A stretch of 64,000 nt of DNA from Hymenobacter qilianensis (GTDB lineage Bacteria; Bacteroidota; Bacteroidia; Cytophagales; Hymenobacteraceae). The notes under the pieces are model-generated. The model searched no databases. It was not told the DNA's origin and saw nothing but the letters and a program-made list of their open reading frames with translations. The stretch covers positions 1,798,001 to 1,862,000 of the forward strand of contig NZ_CP060784.1 in NCBI RefSeq assembly GCF_014489555.1. The letters are read 5' to 3'. Positions 46,551 to 55,030 of the stretch are shown one piece after another. How positions within the stretch are numbered: position 1 is the stretch's first letter; every line of letters begins with the position of its first letter. Both the position numbers and the translations under genes were made by a program.

Positions 46551-46700
46551 CCCCGCAAATTACAATATTCTGGCAATTGTATTGATATATATTAACTGCT
46601 CTGTTGCCTACTAATACGCAGCCAATTCTCGTATGTATTCCCTTTGAACACTCTCAGTAGAAGCGCTAACAATGGCAAGCTTTCAAGCTATATAATTCTG

Positions 46701-47858
46701 TTACTTCACCTTGCCAAACCGATACGTGACTTCCAGATAAGCCGGCACAACTATTCCGTCTTCGCCATCGGTGCCGTACAAAATGCCCAGGCTGCCGCTC
46801 AGCCGGGCGGCGGCAATGCGCAGGCCCGCCAAGCCCCCGAAGCCACCATCGACTATATACGTCTCATTGAGCAGGGACACACGCCGCGATATGCGGGTAG
46901 CACCGCCCAGCACCACTACCGGGCTGCTTTCGACTTCACCATCCGCAAATAAGTAGCCCAGCCCGAGCGTCACGTTATTGTCGGCGGTGCCATAGGTGCC
47001 GAGGCCGTAGCCTATGCCGCCCGTTTCGCCGAATACGCTGGCAAACAAAACGCCCGCGCCTACGCTGAACTTCTCGGTTACAGCAACCCCAACTTTGGGC
47101 GTCACGGCCAGAATATTCAGCCCCGCGCCCGGCACTAGCCCCACGAGCCCGCCAATGGCTATGTTATTGGTAATGCCGTAGTTGGCTCCTACAAAGAAGA
47201 TGTTGATGTCCTGCACGTACCCCTCGCCTTGCCGCAGGGTGCGGGCGGTGGGTGCGAAAAAGAGGCGGGTGCCGTTGCCAACTGGTTCCCAGCCTTTTCC
47301 GGCCTGGTCAGAAGTGAGGGGCTGCATGGTTTTTATATTGGCCCGCTGCACCGTGATGCGCCCTAGGTCCGTGGTCTGAAACTCGTACTCCCCGGCCCGC
47401 TGGGCCACAAGCCGGCCCACAAAAGAAGTGCCCGTGCGAAGCTCAACGGAGTACATCTGACCCAGTGAATCAGGCATCCCGATTCTTGCGGTGCCAAAGC
47501 CAGGAGTAGCGCTCAGCATCTTCTGTCGCGCTTCGATGCTGACGCGCACGGCCCGAAAGTCATTGATAGTAAACGGGCGCTGCTTGATGCTGCCATCAAG
47601 CATGGTGGCTTGCAGCGTAATGGAGCTGTCAGGCGTCAGGCGCTGAATAAAGCGAGCCTCGCGAAAGTCATCAAACGAATAGAATGGGAACAGCCCATAG
47701 GTAATCTTTTCCTGCTTGTCAATTGACTCTCCTACGATGGGACTTACCGTCAGCACCCGGATCTGAGAGGAAGTAGTTTCTTGAGCAGCTGCCTTTTGCG
47801 GCGCAAAAAAGCCCCCCAGACCGAGCAGGAGCACAAGCAGACTATAAAGAGGTTTCAT
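46701..47858 (-). CDS. Probable outer-membrane beta-barrel protein with N-terminal beta domain
   Basis: 385 residues with a signal peptide (LYSLLVLLLGLGGFFAPQ ... AAAQ). The first half contains repeated short beta elements (SVELRTGTSFVGRLVAQR, GEYEFQTTDLGRITVQRANI) like an Lsm/PRC-type module. The second half (about 215-385) is Gly-rich with alternating amphipathic strands (VGANYGITNNIAIGGLVG) and ends in AYLEVTYRFGKVK, as expected for a barrel with a terminal aromatic strand. The iterated GCCCCCCAG motif encodes part of its signal peptide and is intact. Function unknown. Confidence 0.7.
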   Translation of the reverse strand: MKPLYSLLVLLLGLGGFFAPQKAAAQETTSSQIRVLTVSPIVGESIDKQEKITYGLFPFYSFDDFREARFIQRLTPDSSITLQATMLDGSIKQRPFTINDFRAVRVSIEARQKMLSATPGFGTARIGMPDSLGQMYSVELRTGTSFVGRLVAQRAGEYEFQTTDLGRITVQRANIKTMQPLTSDQAGKGWEPVGNGTRLFFAPTARTLRQGEGYVQDINIFFVGANYGITNNIAIGGLVGLVPGAGLNILAVTPKVGVAVTEKFSVGAGVLFASVFGETGGIGYGLGTYGTADNNVTLGLGYLFADGEVESSPVVVLGGATRISRRVSLLNETYIVDGGFGGLAGLRIAAARLSGSLGILYGTDGEDGIVVPAYLEVTYRFGKVK

Positions 47859-47942
47859 ACAAATGAGTGCGTGAGGGCAGTGCCGTAAACGTACTCGTTT
47901 GCGTGAATATTTAAATACCGATACGTCTGAATAATCAGCCTT

Positions 47943-48908
47943 TTATTTTCGCCAGGTGCCTTGCGCCCGCGGGCGGCCTGTGCTGATTTCCTCCTTCGAT
48001 TCGCCAATGGGCACTTCGCGTACTTCTATGCGCACGGCGTGCGCTTTGGGCTGAACTTTCTGCCCAAAGGCATCGGCAAACTCCTGGGTAAACTCGGCCC
48101 CGAAAAAGATGATGAGCGACGAGTAGTTGACCCACAGCAGCAGAATAATAACGGAACCGGCTGCCCCGTAAGCCGATGCCGGCTCGGCCTTGGCTATGTA
48201 GAAGGCAATCAGGAACTTGCCCAGTACAAATAGGGCCGCCGTGATAAAGGAGCCAATCCAGACGTCGCGCCACCGGATGATGGCATCGGGCAGGAAGCGG
48301 TAGATCATGGCAAACAGGGTGGTAGTAATGGCAAGCGATAAGGCCAGATCGAGCAGGCGAATAAAAAACACCGCTACCCCAGGCAACAACTGCTGCAAGT
48401 AATCGGTGAAGGCAGTGAGTACCGCGCTGACCACAAACGAGATAAGCAGAAGCAGCGCTACGCTCAAAATTAAGCCAAAGGACAACAGACGGTCGCGGAC
48501 AAACTGCCAGATGCCGTTACGGGGCTTCACTTTCAGATTCCAGATATCGTTGATACTCTCCTGTAGCGTAACGAAGAAGGTGGTGGCGGCAAAGATCAGG
48601 GTAGCCACACCTATGAGCGAGGATAAACCGCCTTGCTGCGTCTGGTTGAACTTGTTGATGGAATCCTGAATGAACTTGGCCTCCTCAGCACCTACTATGC
48701 CTCTGATTTGCTGAAAAAGCTGCCCCGTAATTGCCTCAGGACCAAGCACAGCGCTGGCCGAGGTGATGACAATGAGCAGCAAAGGTGGCAGTGAAAATAT
48801 GGTGTAGTACGACAGCGCCGCCGCGTGGCGAAACGAGTTGTTCTGCATAAATTCGCCAGCCGTAGATTTGAAAATGCCAACGATGTCGGAAAGGCGATAA
48901 GGTGTCAT
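47943..48908 (-). CDS. YihY/BrkB family inner-membrane protein
   Basis: 321 residues with six predicted membrane segments and family motifs NNSFRHAAALSYYTIFSLPPLLL, VSAVLTAFTDYLQQ and GSVIILLLWVNYSSLIIFFGAEFTQ. The family (formerly tied to RNase BN) contains putative transporters; its actual function is unresolved. The cytoplasmic tail is charged. It is divergent from the lipoprotein gene at 49098. Confidence 0.88.
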   Translation of the reverse strand: MTPYRLSDIVGIFKSTAGEFMQNNSFRHAAALSYYTIFSLPPLLLIVITSASAVLGPEAITGQLFQQIRGIVGAEEAKFIQDSINKFNQTQQGGLSSLIGVATLIFAATTFFVTLQESINDIWNLKVKPRNGIWQFVRDRLLSFGLILSVALLLLISFVVSAVLTAFTDYLQQLLPGVAVFFIRLLDLALSLAITTTLFAMIYRFLPDAIIRWRDVWIGSFITAALFVLGKFLIAFYIAKAEPASAYGAAGSVIILLLWVNYSSLIIFFGAEFTQEFADAFGQKVQPKAHAVRIEVREVPIGESKEEISTGRPRAQGTWRK

Positions 48909-49097
48909 AATAAAGGGAAAGCGAGCGATAAGCCTGAATGTACTGGCTACTAGTACGGGCTAGTCAGGCTATGCGTTCGGTTCAGACTTCTATATGTCCA
49001 CCCATGCGCGCTTCCCGTATAGATGCGCCCGCACCCCACCTATCAAGCAAAGCTCAACGCTAGGCCGGTATTTTTCACATCTTCTATCTTCTTGTTA

Positions 49098-49928
49098 ATG
49101 AAGGCTTTTTGTCCTTTTCTGCGCACCGTTGGCTTCGGCCTGGCGGTTACTCTTTCGCTTTACATGATGAGCTGCCAGCGAATTCGCGAGGTGGCCACTA
49201 TCAGCGCTACGCCGGCGTATCCGGCTGGCCAGGGCTTCGACCTGGCGGGCTCTGACCCCCGTGCTATTGCCATTGCCGACACCGTAATGGCCCGCATGGG
49301 CGGCTACCAAAACTGGCAGAATACCCGCTACTTGGCGTGGAGCTTTTTTCGGGGCCAATACCAGATCTGGGACAAATACACCGGCGATTTTCACTGGGAG
49401 CAAGACAGCTTAGTAGCCAATTATAATCTGCTTACCCGCACTGGTAAGGCCTACAAAGGCGGTAAAGAAATAACAGATACACCTGGCGGTCAGGAGCTGC
49501 TGGAAAAAATGTATCCGGCCTGGGTGAATAACTCGTGGTGGCTGATTATGCCCTTCAAACTGAAAGACTCTGGCGTGACGCTTACCTACCGCGGCTTGGG
49601 TACGACCTTCGAAAACGAGCCTGCCGACATCCTACAGATGACGTTTAAAGATGTGGGCGTGACGCCCGAAAACCGCTACGAGATTCGGGTGCTGCGCAGC
49701 AGCGGGCTTGTGCATGAGTGGTCGTACTTTGCCAAGGCCGATGACCCCCAGCCGGCCTTTCGCCGTCGTTGGAGCGACTATGCGCAGCACGGCAACATTC
49801 TGCTGGCCTCCGACCGCAGCGACCCGACCAAGCCCGCCCGCATCACCGATATAGCTGTTCGCCAAACTGTTCCGGTCGGCATTATGGATAGCCCGGTGCC
49901 GGTGCAGAAGCTGAAAAGCTCACTATAA
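49098..49928 (+). CDS. Hypothetical lipoprotein
   Basis: 276 residues. The lipoprotein signal is a hydrophobic stretch ending LYMMSCQRI (Cys about residue 22). The mature part contains a beta-rich domain with many aromatic residues (YLAWSFFRGQYQIWDKYTG, YPAWVNNSWWLIMPFKL), similar in style to LolA/LppX-like folds that bind hydrophobic ligands, but I cannot assign a family securely. The ATG at 49098 is chosen over an upstream in-frame ATG because it places the Cys at the normal distance. Confidence 0.7.
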   Translation: MKAFCPFLRTVGFGLAVTLSLYMMSCQRIREVATISATPAYPAGQGFDLAGSDPRAIAIADTVMARMGGYQNWQNTRYLAWSFFRGQYQIWDKYTGDFHWEQDSLVANYNLLTRTGKAYKGGKEITDTPGGQELLEKMYPAWVNNSWWLIMPFKLKDSGVTLTYRGLGTTFENEPADILQMTFKDVGVTPENRYEIRVLRSSGLVHEWSYFAKADDPQPAFRRRWSDYAQHGNILLASDRSDPTKPARITDIAVRQTVPVGIMDSPVPVQKLKSSL

Positions 49929-49957
49929 GTAGTGTCTGGGGGGCTTTTAGCGAAGCT

Positions 49958-50689
49958 CTAAGACTTCACTAGCTCCCACCGCAACGTCTCAATAGGAGCT
50001 TCGCGCAAGCGGGCCGATAGCTCCGCATCGTCCTTAAATTGGAGTTGTGCTAGGCTACTCGCTTCCACGCTCACCGTAAAGTGAGAAGCCGCAAACGGCC
50101 AGGGCGTAATGGTCACGGGGCCGTCGGCGGTGGGGCGTGCCACGTCGTAGCGCCGCCCATCGGGGCCTTGGCTAATTTCGAGGGCGCGGCCCATTTCAGG
50201 TAACTCCCGACGACAGAGAATCAGCGAAAGACGGTCGCACCACTGCATGAGGTCGTAGGCTTGTTGGGCATCAGCTTTATTGATGCCCAAGCCCTTGCGC
50301 CAACGCTGCTGATTGGCTTTTTGCTCATCCAGGAAAGCGTCCAGCTCCTTTTTTTGCCCCCTGAGCGATTCGTACAGAAAGCTCAGATGCATGCTAGTAA
50401 GCAAGCTGCGCCACTGGCCCTGAAAACGCGCGGCCCGGAGTACGCCGGTAGCTTGTTCCATGGAGAAGTCTACCATCGTGAAATCGGCGGGGGCGCCGGT
50501 GGGGGTGAGGCCATAATGGCCGTCCCAGGGGCGCTGCTCGTCGTCGTGCTGGGCAATGGCGGCTAGTAGGCCCACCCAGCGGTCGGTGGGGCCAAACGGG
50601 GGCCAGTGCCACGCCAGCTGCGCCGCCAGCAACGCGTGCGACTGCTGGTAGACAATCTGCCAGCCTTGGGTGGTGTAGTTGACAATCAT
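49958..50689 (-). CDS. DUF3891 family protein
   Basis: 243 residues, soluble, all-helical. IAQHDDEQRPWDGHYGLT near residue 47 has the HD-like His-Asp-Asp pattern typical of DUF3891, and DLMQWCDRLSLILCRRELP follows at about 160. The resemblance to HD-domain proteins suggests a metal-dependent phosphohydrolase, but this is not established. The ATG at 50689 begins IVNYTTQGWQIVYQQSHALLA, the usual family start. Confidence 0.8.
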   Translation of the reverse strand: MIVNYTTQGWQIVYQQSHALLAAQLAWHWPPFGPTDRWVGLLAAIAQHDDEQRPWDGHYGLTPTGAPADFTMVDFSMEQATGVLRAARFQGQWRSLLTSMHLSFLYESLRGQKKELDAFLDEQKANQQRWRKGLGINKADAQQAYDLMQWCDRLSLILCRRELPEMGRALEISQGPDGRRYDVARPTADGPVTITPWPFAASHFTVSVEASSLAQLQFKDDAELSARLREAPIETLRWELVKS

Positions 50690-50759
50690 GTGATATAGGT
50701 CCGAGTTACGCAACAGGAACGCACTATGAACGAGGAGGTTTTCGAATGTGCCTAAATAA

Positions 50760-50790
50760 CAACGCTCTACCGGGTCGCGGTAGAGCGTTG
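50760..50790. terminator. GC hairpin, probable terminator
   Basis: CAACGCTCTACC pairs perfectly with GGTAGAGCGTTG around a seven-base loop. It lies just after the stop of the minus-strand gene ending at 50819 and before the DUF3891 start. The flanking T run is weak on the minus strand. Confidence 0.6.
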
Positions 50791-50818
50791 AAAAACCAAT
50801 CTGTAGAAAGAAGCCAAT

Positions 50819-51292
50819 TCAACTGACGCTGCTCACCGCAGACATATATTTTATTAGCTGGTCAGCCCAATAGGCTGGTAATTCGATAATAACGCCACCG
50901 GCTTGAAACTTACCGTCGGTGTATTTTTTTTCGCTGGAGCGAGTGAGTTGCCAAGCAACTGGGGCCTGCACTATCTGTATTTCGGTATATGGGATCTGTA
51001 CTGCTACGGAAGAGCTCATCATATTTCGGATTACCACATCCTGGGCGTTGAATATGATCTTCAAATCGTAGTTCCGAGCCCCAACCCAGCCGGATATTAG
51101 CTCGGTAATATGCACGTTCTCCTCGCTACCATATTGGTCGTGCAGTTGGCGCCAGCCCGGCAGAAGCGGATTCGTCGGGTAGCGAATAGCTCCCAGGCGT
51201 ATTAGTACTCTAATGAGCTGGTAGAATATATAGTAAAAGCCGACTATTATTAGTAGCTGTACAACTCCTACTAGCACCTCGCCCAAGCTCAT
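50819..51292 (-). CDS. Hypothetical membrane-anchored protein
   Basis: 157 residues with one N-terminal membrane segment (VLVGVVQLLIIVGFYYIFYQLI, about residues 5-26) and a soluble cytoplasmic domain with PH-domain-like beta content (NYDLKIIFNAQDVVIRNMM, AGGVIIELPAYWADQLIKYM). No family recognised. It starts 14 bases upstream of the tdh-like gene's end on the same strand and follows it, so the two may be co-transcribed. Confidence 0.65.
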   Translation of the reverse strand: MSLGEVLVGVVQLLIIVGFYYIFYQLIRVLIRLGAIRYPTNPLLPGWRQLHDQYGSEENVHITELISGWVGARNYDLKIIFNAQDVVIRNMMSSSVAVQIPYTEIQIVQAPVAWQLTRSSEKKYTDGKFQAGGVIIELPAYWADQLIKYMSAVSSVS

Positions 51293-51305
51293 AAATCATT
51301 GCTGC

Positions 51306-52289
51306 TTAGCGGCTCTCAGCCACTTGCGGCTCGGCTTGGTGGAGGTGCAAGAGCATGTCAGCCGTCATTTTGTCTAAATCAAATTCAGGCTGCCAGCCCC
51401 AATCCTGGCGGGCGCGGGAGTCGTCGATGCTAGCAGGCCAGGAGTCGGCAATCTGCTGGCGCGAATCGGGCTTGTAGGTTACCTCAAAATCGGGCTCGTG
51501 ACGCTGAATGGCGGCCGTGATTTCGGCGGGAGAAAAGCTCATCGCGCCCAGATTATAAGACGAGCGTATTTTGATTTGCTCGGCCGGGGCGTGCATCAAG
51601 TCCAGGGTGGCTTTGAGCGCGTCGGGCATATACATCATCGGTAAGTACGTGTCTTTCTGTAAGAAACACTCGTAGGGCTGACCGGCTACGGCTTTGTGGT
51701 AGATATCCACGGCGTAGTCGGTGGTGCCGCCGCCGGGCAGGGTTTTGTAGCTGATCAGGCCGGGGTAGCGCAGGGAGCGCACGTCGAGGCCGTGGTTTTT
51801 GTGGTACCACTCGCACCACTGCTCCCCGGCCAGCTTGCTGATGCCATACACCGTGCTGGGGTTCATAATGGTAAGCTGGGGGGTGTTTTGGCGGGGCGTA
51901 TCCGGCCCGAACACGGCAATAGAGCTGGGCCAGTACACTTGTGCCACCTTGTATTTCACCGCCAGATCGAGCACGTTCAGCAGGCCGTCCATATTCAGGC
52001 GCCAGCCAAATTCCGGGTTTTTCTCCGCCGTAGCCGACAGCAGGGCCGCGAGGTGATAAATCTGCTTGGGACGATACTGGTCAATGATGGCTTCGAGACG
52101 GGGACGGTCGAGCACGTCGAGCAGCTCGAAGGGGCCAGCTTCCTGCAACTCAGGCTGCTGGGGCCGGCGCACGTCGGCGGCAATTACGTGGTCGGCGGCG
52201 TAGCGCTGGCGCAGAGCGTGGGTGAGCTCGAAGCCAAGCTGGCCGCAGGCACCAATAACGAGAATAGTATCGCTGGGGGTGGTTTCCAT
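51306..52289 (-). CDS. L-threonine 3-dehydrogenase-like NAD-dependent epimerase/dehydratase family protein
   Basis: 327 residues of the extended SDR family. The Rossmann motif is ILVIGACGQLGFEL, the active-site motif STVYGISKLAGEQW (YxxxK), and SLRYPGLISYKTLPGGGTTDYAVDIYHKAV matches the SDR-type threonine dehydrogenases (Flavobacterium frigidimaris type). It would oxidise threonine to 2-amino-3-ketobutyrate, which the kbl product encoded 1.3 kb away cleaves to glycine and acetyl-CoA. A TAnnTTTG box lies at 52325-52332. Confidence 0.85.
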   Translation of the reverse strand: METTPSDTILVIGACGQLGFELTHALRQRYAADHVIAADVRRPQQPELQEAGPFELLDVLDRPRLEAIIDQYRPKQIYHLAALLSATAEKNPEFGWRLNMDGLLNVLDLAVKYKVAQVYWPSSIAVFGPDTPRQNTPQLTIMNPSTVYGISKLAGEQWCEWYHKNHGLDVRSLRYPGLISYKTLPGGGTTDYAVDIYHKAVAGQPYECFLQKDTYLPMMYMPDALKATLDLMHAPAEQIKIRSSYNLGAMSFSPAEITAAIQRHEPDFEVTYKPDSRQQIADSWPASIDDSRARQDWGWQPEFDLDKMTADMLLHLHQAEPQVAESR

Positions 52290-52324
52290 GCTGAGAAAAA
52301 GGGAATGTGGGTGGGGTGGGGCTA

Positions 52325-52332
52325 CAAAGATA
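52325..52332 (-). promoter_or_regulatory. Bacteroidota -7 box (TATCTTTG) for the tdh-like gene
   Basis: On the minus strand, an exact TAnnTTTG match about 36 bases upstream of the start at 52289. Confidence 0.55.
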
Positions 52333-52444
52333 CCGGGTCGGGCGGTTATGCCAGTATACTTGCCCGTAGGCAAGCTCGGCAACGCCCGCTCCGCAACTCC
52401 CGTGCCCAGCCGAAGCTCATCGGGCAGAAGCAGCCACTTTTGTC

Positions 52445-52452
52445 TACTTTTG
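52445..52452 (+). promoter_or_regulatory. Bacteroidota -7 box (TACTTTTG) for the patatin gene
   Basis: An exact TAnnTTTG match 22 bases upstream of the patatin start. Together with the box at 52325 it makes a compact divergent promoter region. Confidence 0.55.
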
Positions 52453-52474
52453 GGTAACGCTCAAACAATACTGT

Positions 52475-53545
52475 ATGCGGCTTTTTGCCCTGATACTGGC
52501 CTTTACCTGCTGTATTGCCTCTGTGGCGCAAGGCCAATCGGTGGCGCCCGTTACCTATCGCAACCTGGTGATGGAAGGCGGCGGCATTCGGGGCATTGCC
52601 TACGGAGGCGCGCTGGCGGAGCTGGAAAAGCAAGGCGTGCTGGCGGGTATTCAGCGGGTGGGCGGCACCTCGGCGGGAGCTATTCAGGCGGCTTTGCTGG
52701 CCGTGGGCTATTCGCCCCAGGAAATTATTGAGGTGGTAAATAACACGCCGGTGCAACGCCTCAACGATGGTCGCCTGATCTTTTTCGGGGGCAGCACGCG
52801 CCTGATCAAACAGTACGGCTGGTACCGCGGCGACCAGTTTACGAAGTACCTCAGCGACTTGGTAGCCCGCAAAACCGAGAACCCCGACCTCACCCTGGGG
52901 CAGCTTCATGCGCTGGCCCAGCAAGGCAAGGGCCGCGACCTGTACGTGACGGGCACCAACCTGACCACTCAGCGCACGGACGTATTCAGCTACGAAACCC
53001 ACCCCAATTTGCGCGTAGCCGCCGCCGTGCGCATCAGCATGAGCATTCCGCTGTACTTCCGCGCCGTGCTGCTCGATGAGCAGGGCGAGGTAGTGCGCAA
53101 GCCGGCGAAAAATCAGAAGGTGAATGTGTTAGTAGATGGGGGCCTGCTGGCCAACTACCCGCTCGACCTGTTCGACCACGCTCGATATTTGCCCCCCAAC
53201 ACCACAGCGCTGGCCTCTGGGGGGCAAATTGTGAATCCCGAAACCCTGGGCATCCGCCTCGACCGCGCCGAGCAGATTGCCTTTGATACCCAGCCCGATG
53301 GCCGCCGCGAACTGGCTCCGTATGACATCAACGATTTCGGCAGCTATATGGGCGCCTTCTATACCTTGGCCATCGAAAACCTAAACCCCACGGCCGCCAC
53401 CGACTGGCCCCGCACCGTTAGTATCAATACGCTGGGGTTCAATCCGAAAATCAAGCAAGTATCAGCGGCGCAAAAGCAGTCGTTGGTAGATAGCGGCCGA
53501 CAGGGCGTGCAGGATTTCTTCGCGCGTACACAAGCCAAAAAATAA
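52475..53545 (+). CDS. Patatin-like phospholipase, exported
   Basis: 356 residues with a signal peptide (LFALILAFTCCIASVAQG). The patatin domain has the oxyanion motif MEGGGIRGIAYGG, the nucleophile GTSAG (GxSxG, about residue 66) and the catalytic Asp in LVDGGLLANYP. It should hydrolyse acyl esters of lipids in the periplasm or at the outer membrane. Two intact copies of the G6C motif lie in frame near 53190 and 53220. The gene is followed after 48 bases by kbl on the same strand. Confidence 0.9.
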   Translation: MRLFALILAFTCCIASVAQGQSVAPVTYRNLVMEGGGIRGIAYGGALAELEKQGVLAGIQRVGGTSAGAIQAALLAVGYSPQEIIEVVNNTPVQRLNDGRLIFFGGSTRLIKQYGWYRGDQFTKYLSDLVARKTENPDLTLGQLHALAQQGKGRDLYVTGTNLTTQRTDVFSYETHPNLRVAAAVRISMSIPLYFRAVLLDEQGEVVRKPAKNQKVNVLVDGGLLANYPLDLFDHARYLPPNTTALASGGQIVNPETLGIRLDRAEQIAFDTQPDGRRELAPYDINDFGSYMGAFYTLAIENLNPTAATDWPRTVSINTLGFNPKIKQVSAAQKQSLVDSGRQGVQDFFARTQAKK

Positions 53546-53562
53546 CGAAAATTGCCCCCCAC

Positions 53563-53591
53563 TCACCACTTCACAATTTCACCACCTCACC
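53563..53591. repeat. Dispersed leader repeat C, copy 3
   Basis: TCACCACTTCACAATTTC plus ACCACCTCACC, identical to the copies near 42.8 kb over 29 bases except for one T/C change. It ends 2 bases before the kbl start codon, mirroring its place before DUF2157. Confidence 0.85.
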
Positions 53592-53593
53592 AT

Positions 53594-54841
53594 ATGTACA
53601 CCACCCTCCAACCCGACCTCGAAAACCAGCTGGCCGAAATAAAAGCCAACGGCCTGTTCAAAAAAGAGCGCATTATTACCTCACCTCAGGGGGCCAAAAT
53701 TGAAACCAACGAGGCCGGCGAAGTGCTGAACTTCTGCGCCAATAATTACCTGGGATTATCGTCGCACCCGGCGGTGATAGAGGCGGCTAAGGCGGCCATC
53801 GATTCACACGGCTACGGCATGTCGTCGGTGCGCTTTATCTGTGGTACTCAGGACATTCACAAGGAGCTGGAGCGCAAGCTGGCCGAGTTTCTGGGCACCA
53901 AGGATACGATTCTGTACGCGGCGGCTTTCGACGCCAACGGCGGCGTATTTGAGCCTTTGTTCAACGAGCAGGACGCCATCATTTCAGATGCCCTGAACCA
54001 CGCCTCCATCATTGACGGGGTGCGCCTGTGCAAAGCCCAGCGCTACCGCTACACCCACAACGACATGGCAGACTTGGAAAAGCAGCTTCAGGACGCCACC
54101 GCCAAAGGCAGCCGCCACCGCATCATCGTTACGGATGGCTCCTTCAGCATGGACGGCACCATTGCCCGCCTCGACCAGATCTGCGACCTCGCCGACAAGT
54201 ATCAGGCGTTGGTAATGGTAGACGAATGCCACTCCACGGGCTTTTTGGGCAAAACCGGCCGCGGCACCCACGAGCTGCGCGGCGTGATGGGCCGCGTGGA
54301 CATCATCACCGGTACGCTGGGCAAAGCACTAGGCGGTGCTATGGGCGGCTTCACCACAGGTCGCAAGGAAATTATCGAAATGCTGCGGCAGCGCAGCCGT
54401 CCCTATCTGTTTTCCAACACCTTAGCTCCGGCCATCGTGGGCGCTTCCTTGCGCGTGCTGGAGCTACTGAATGAGAGCACGGAGCTGCGTGACCGGCTGG
54501 AAGAAAACACCAAGTATTTCCGCGAAAAAATGACCGCCGCTGGTTTCGACATCAAGCCCGGCGAGCATCCTATCGTGCCCGTAATGCTGTATGACGCCAA
54601 GCTGGCCCAGGAATTCGCGGCCAAAATGCTGGATAAGGGCATCTACGTTATTGGCTTCTACTACCCCGTAGTGCCTCAAGGTCAGGCGCGTATTCGAGTG
54701 CAGCTTTCCGCCGCCCACACCCGCGAGCATCTGGATAAGGCCATTGCGGCATTTATCGAAGTTGGCCGTGAACTGGGTACGCTAAAAGATCGAAGCGCTG
54801 CTCAGCCCGAAGCTGGACAGGTAGTAACGAACACACCTTAG
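53594..54841 (+). CDS. kbl: Glycine C-acetyltransferase (2-amino-3-ketobutyrate CoA ligase)
   Basis: 415 residues. A PLP alpha-oxoamine synthase that cleaves 2-amino-3-ketobutyrate with CoA to glycine and acetyl-CoA. Marks: [59 protein letters not shown] and the PLP lysine in [17 protein letters not shown]. It works with the tdh-like enzyme encoded divergently upstream. The ATG at 53594 directly follows repeat C; the open frame before it encodes only the repeat. Confidence 0.95.
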   Translation: MYTTLQPDLENQLAEIKANGLFKKERIITSPQGAKIETNEAGEVLNFCANNYLGLSSHPAVIEAAKAAIDSHGYGMSSVRFICGTQDIHKELERKLAEFLGTKDTILYAAAFDANGGVFEPLFNEQDAIISDALNHASIIDGVRLCKAQRYRYTHNDMADLEKQLQDATAKGSRHRIIVTDGSFSMDGTIARLDQICDLADKYQALVMVDECHSTGFLGKTGRGTHELRGVMGRVDIITGTLGKALGGAMGGFTTGRKEIIEMLRQRSRPYLFSNTLAPAIVGASLRVLELLNESTELRDRLEENTKYFREKMTAAGFDIKPGEHPIVPVMLYDAKLAQEFAAKMLDKGIYVIGFYYPVVPQGQARIRVQLSAAHTREHLDKAIAAFIEVGRELGTLKDRSAAQPEAGQVVTNTP

Positions 54842-54858
54842 TTCGTATTGATTGAGAT

Positions 54859-54894
54859 AAAAAAGCCCCCAGAGAGTATCTGAGGGGCTTTTTT
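54859..54894 (+). terminator. Terminator after kbl
   Basis: AAAAAAGCCCCCAGA pairs with TCTGAGGGGCTTTTTT. The right arm reads GAGGGG where the left arm predicts GGGGG, leaving one mismatch. Confidence 0.85.
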
Positions 54895-55030
54895 ATGCCT
54901 CTCATATGTAAAAAGTAGCTTTTGCCAGAAATAGAACAGCCTGATTTTGGCGGGTGATACTGCTGAGTATAGCCGAACGCCTGACGTTCTGCGTAAGTGA
55001 CTGCTTAATCACTACTTGCAGTTCGCTTTT

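Noticed and set aside
51696..52457. A 253-codon open frame opposite the threonine dehydrogenase-like gene
   Set aside because: Antisense to a Rossmann-fold enzyme with all motifs. The frame has no recognisable domain.
53552..53593. An extended N-terminus for kbl (and likewise for DUF2157) encoded by repeat C
   Set aside because: The extra residues ([14 protein letters not shown]) come only from the repeat and are absent from the family. The downstream ATG gives the normal N-terminus.
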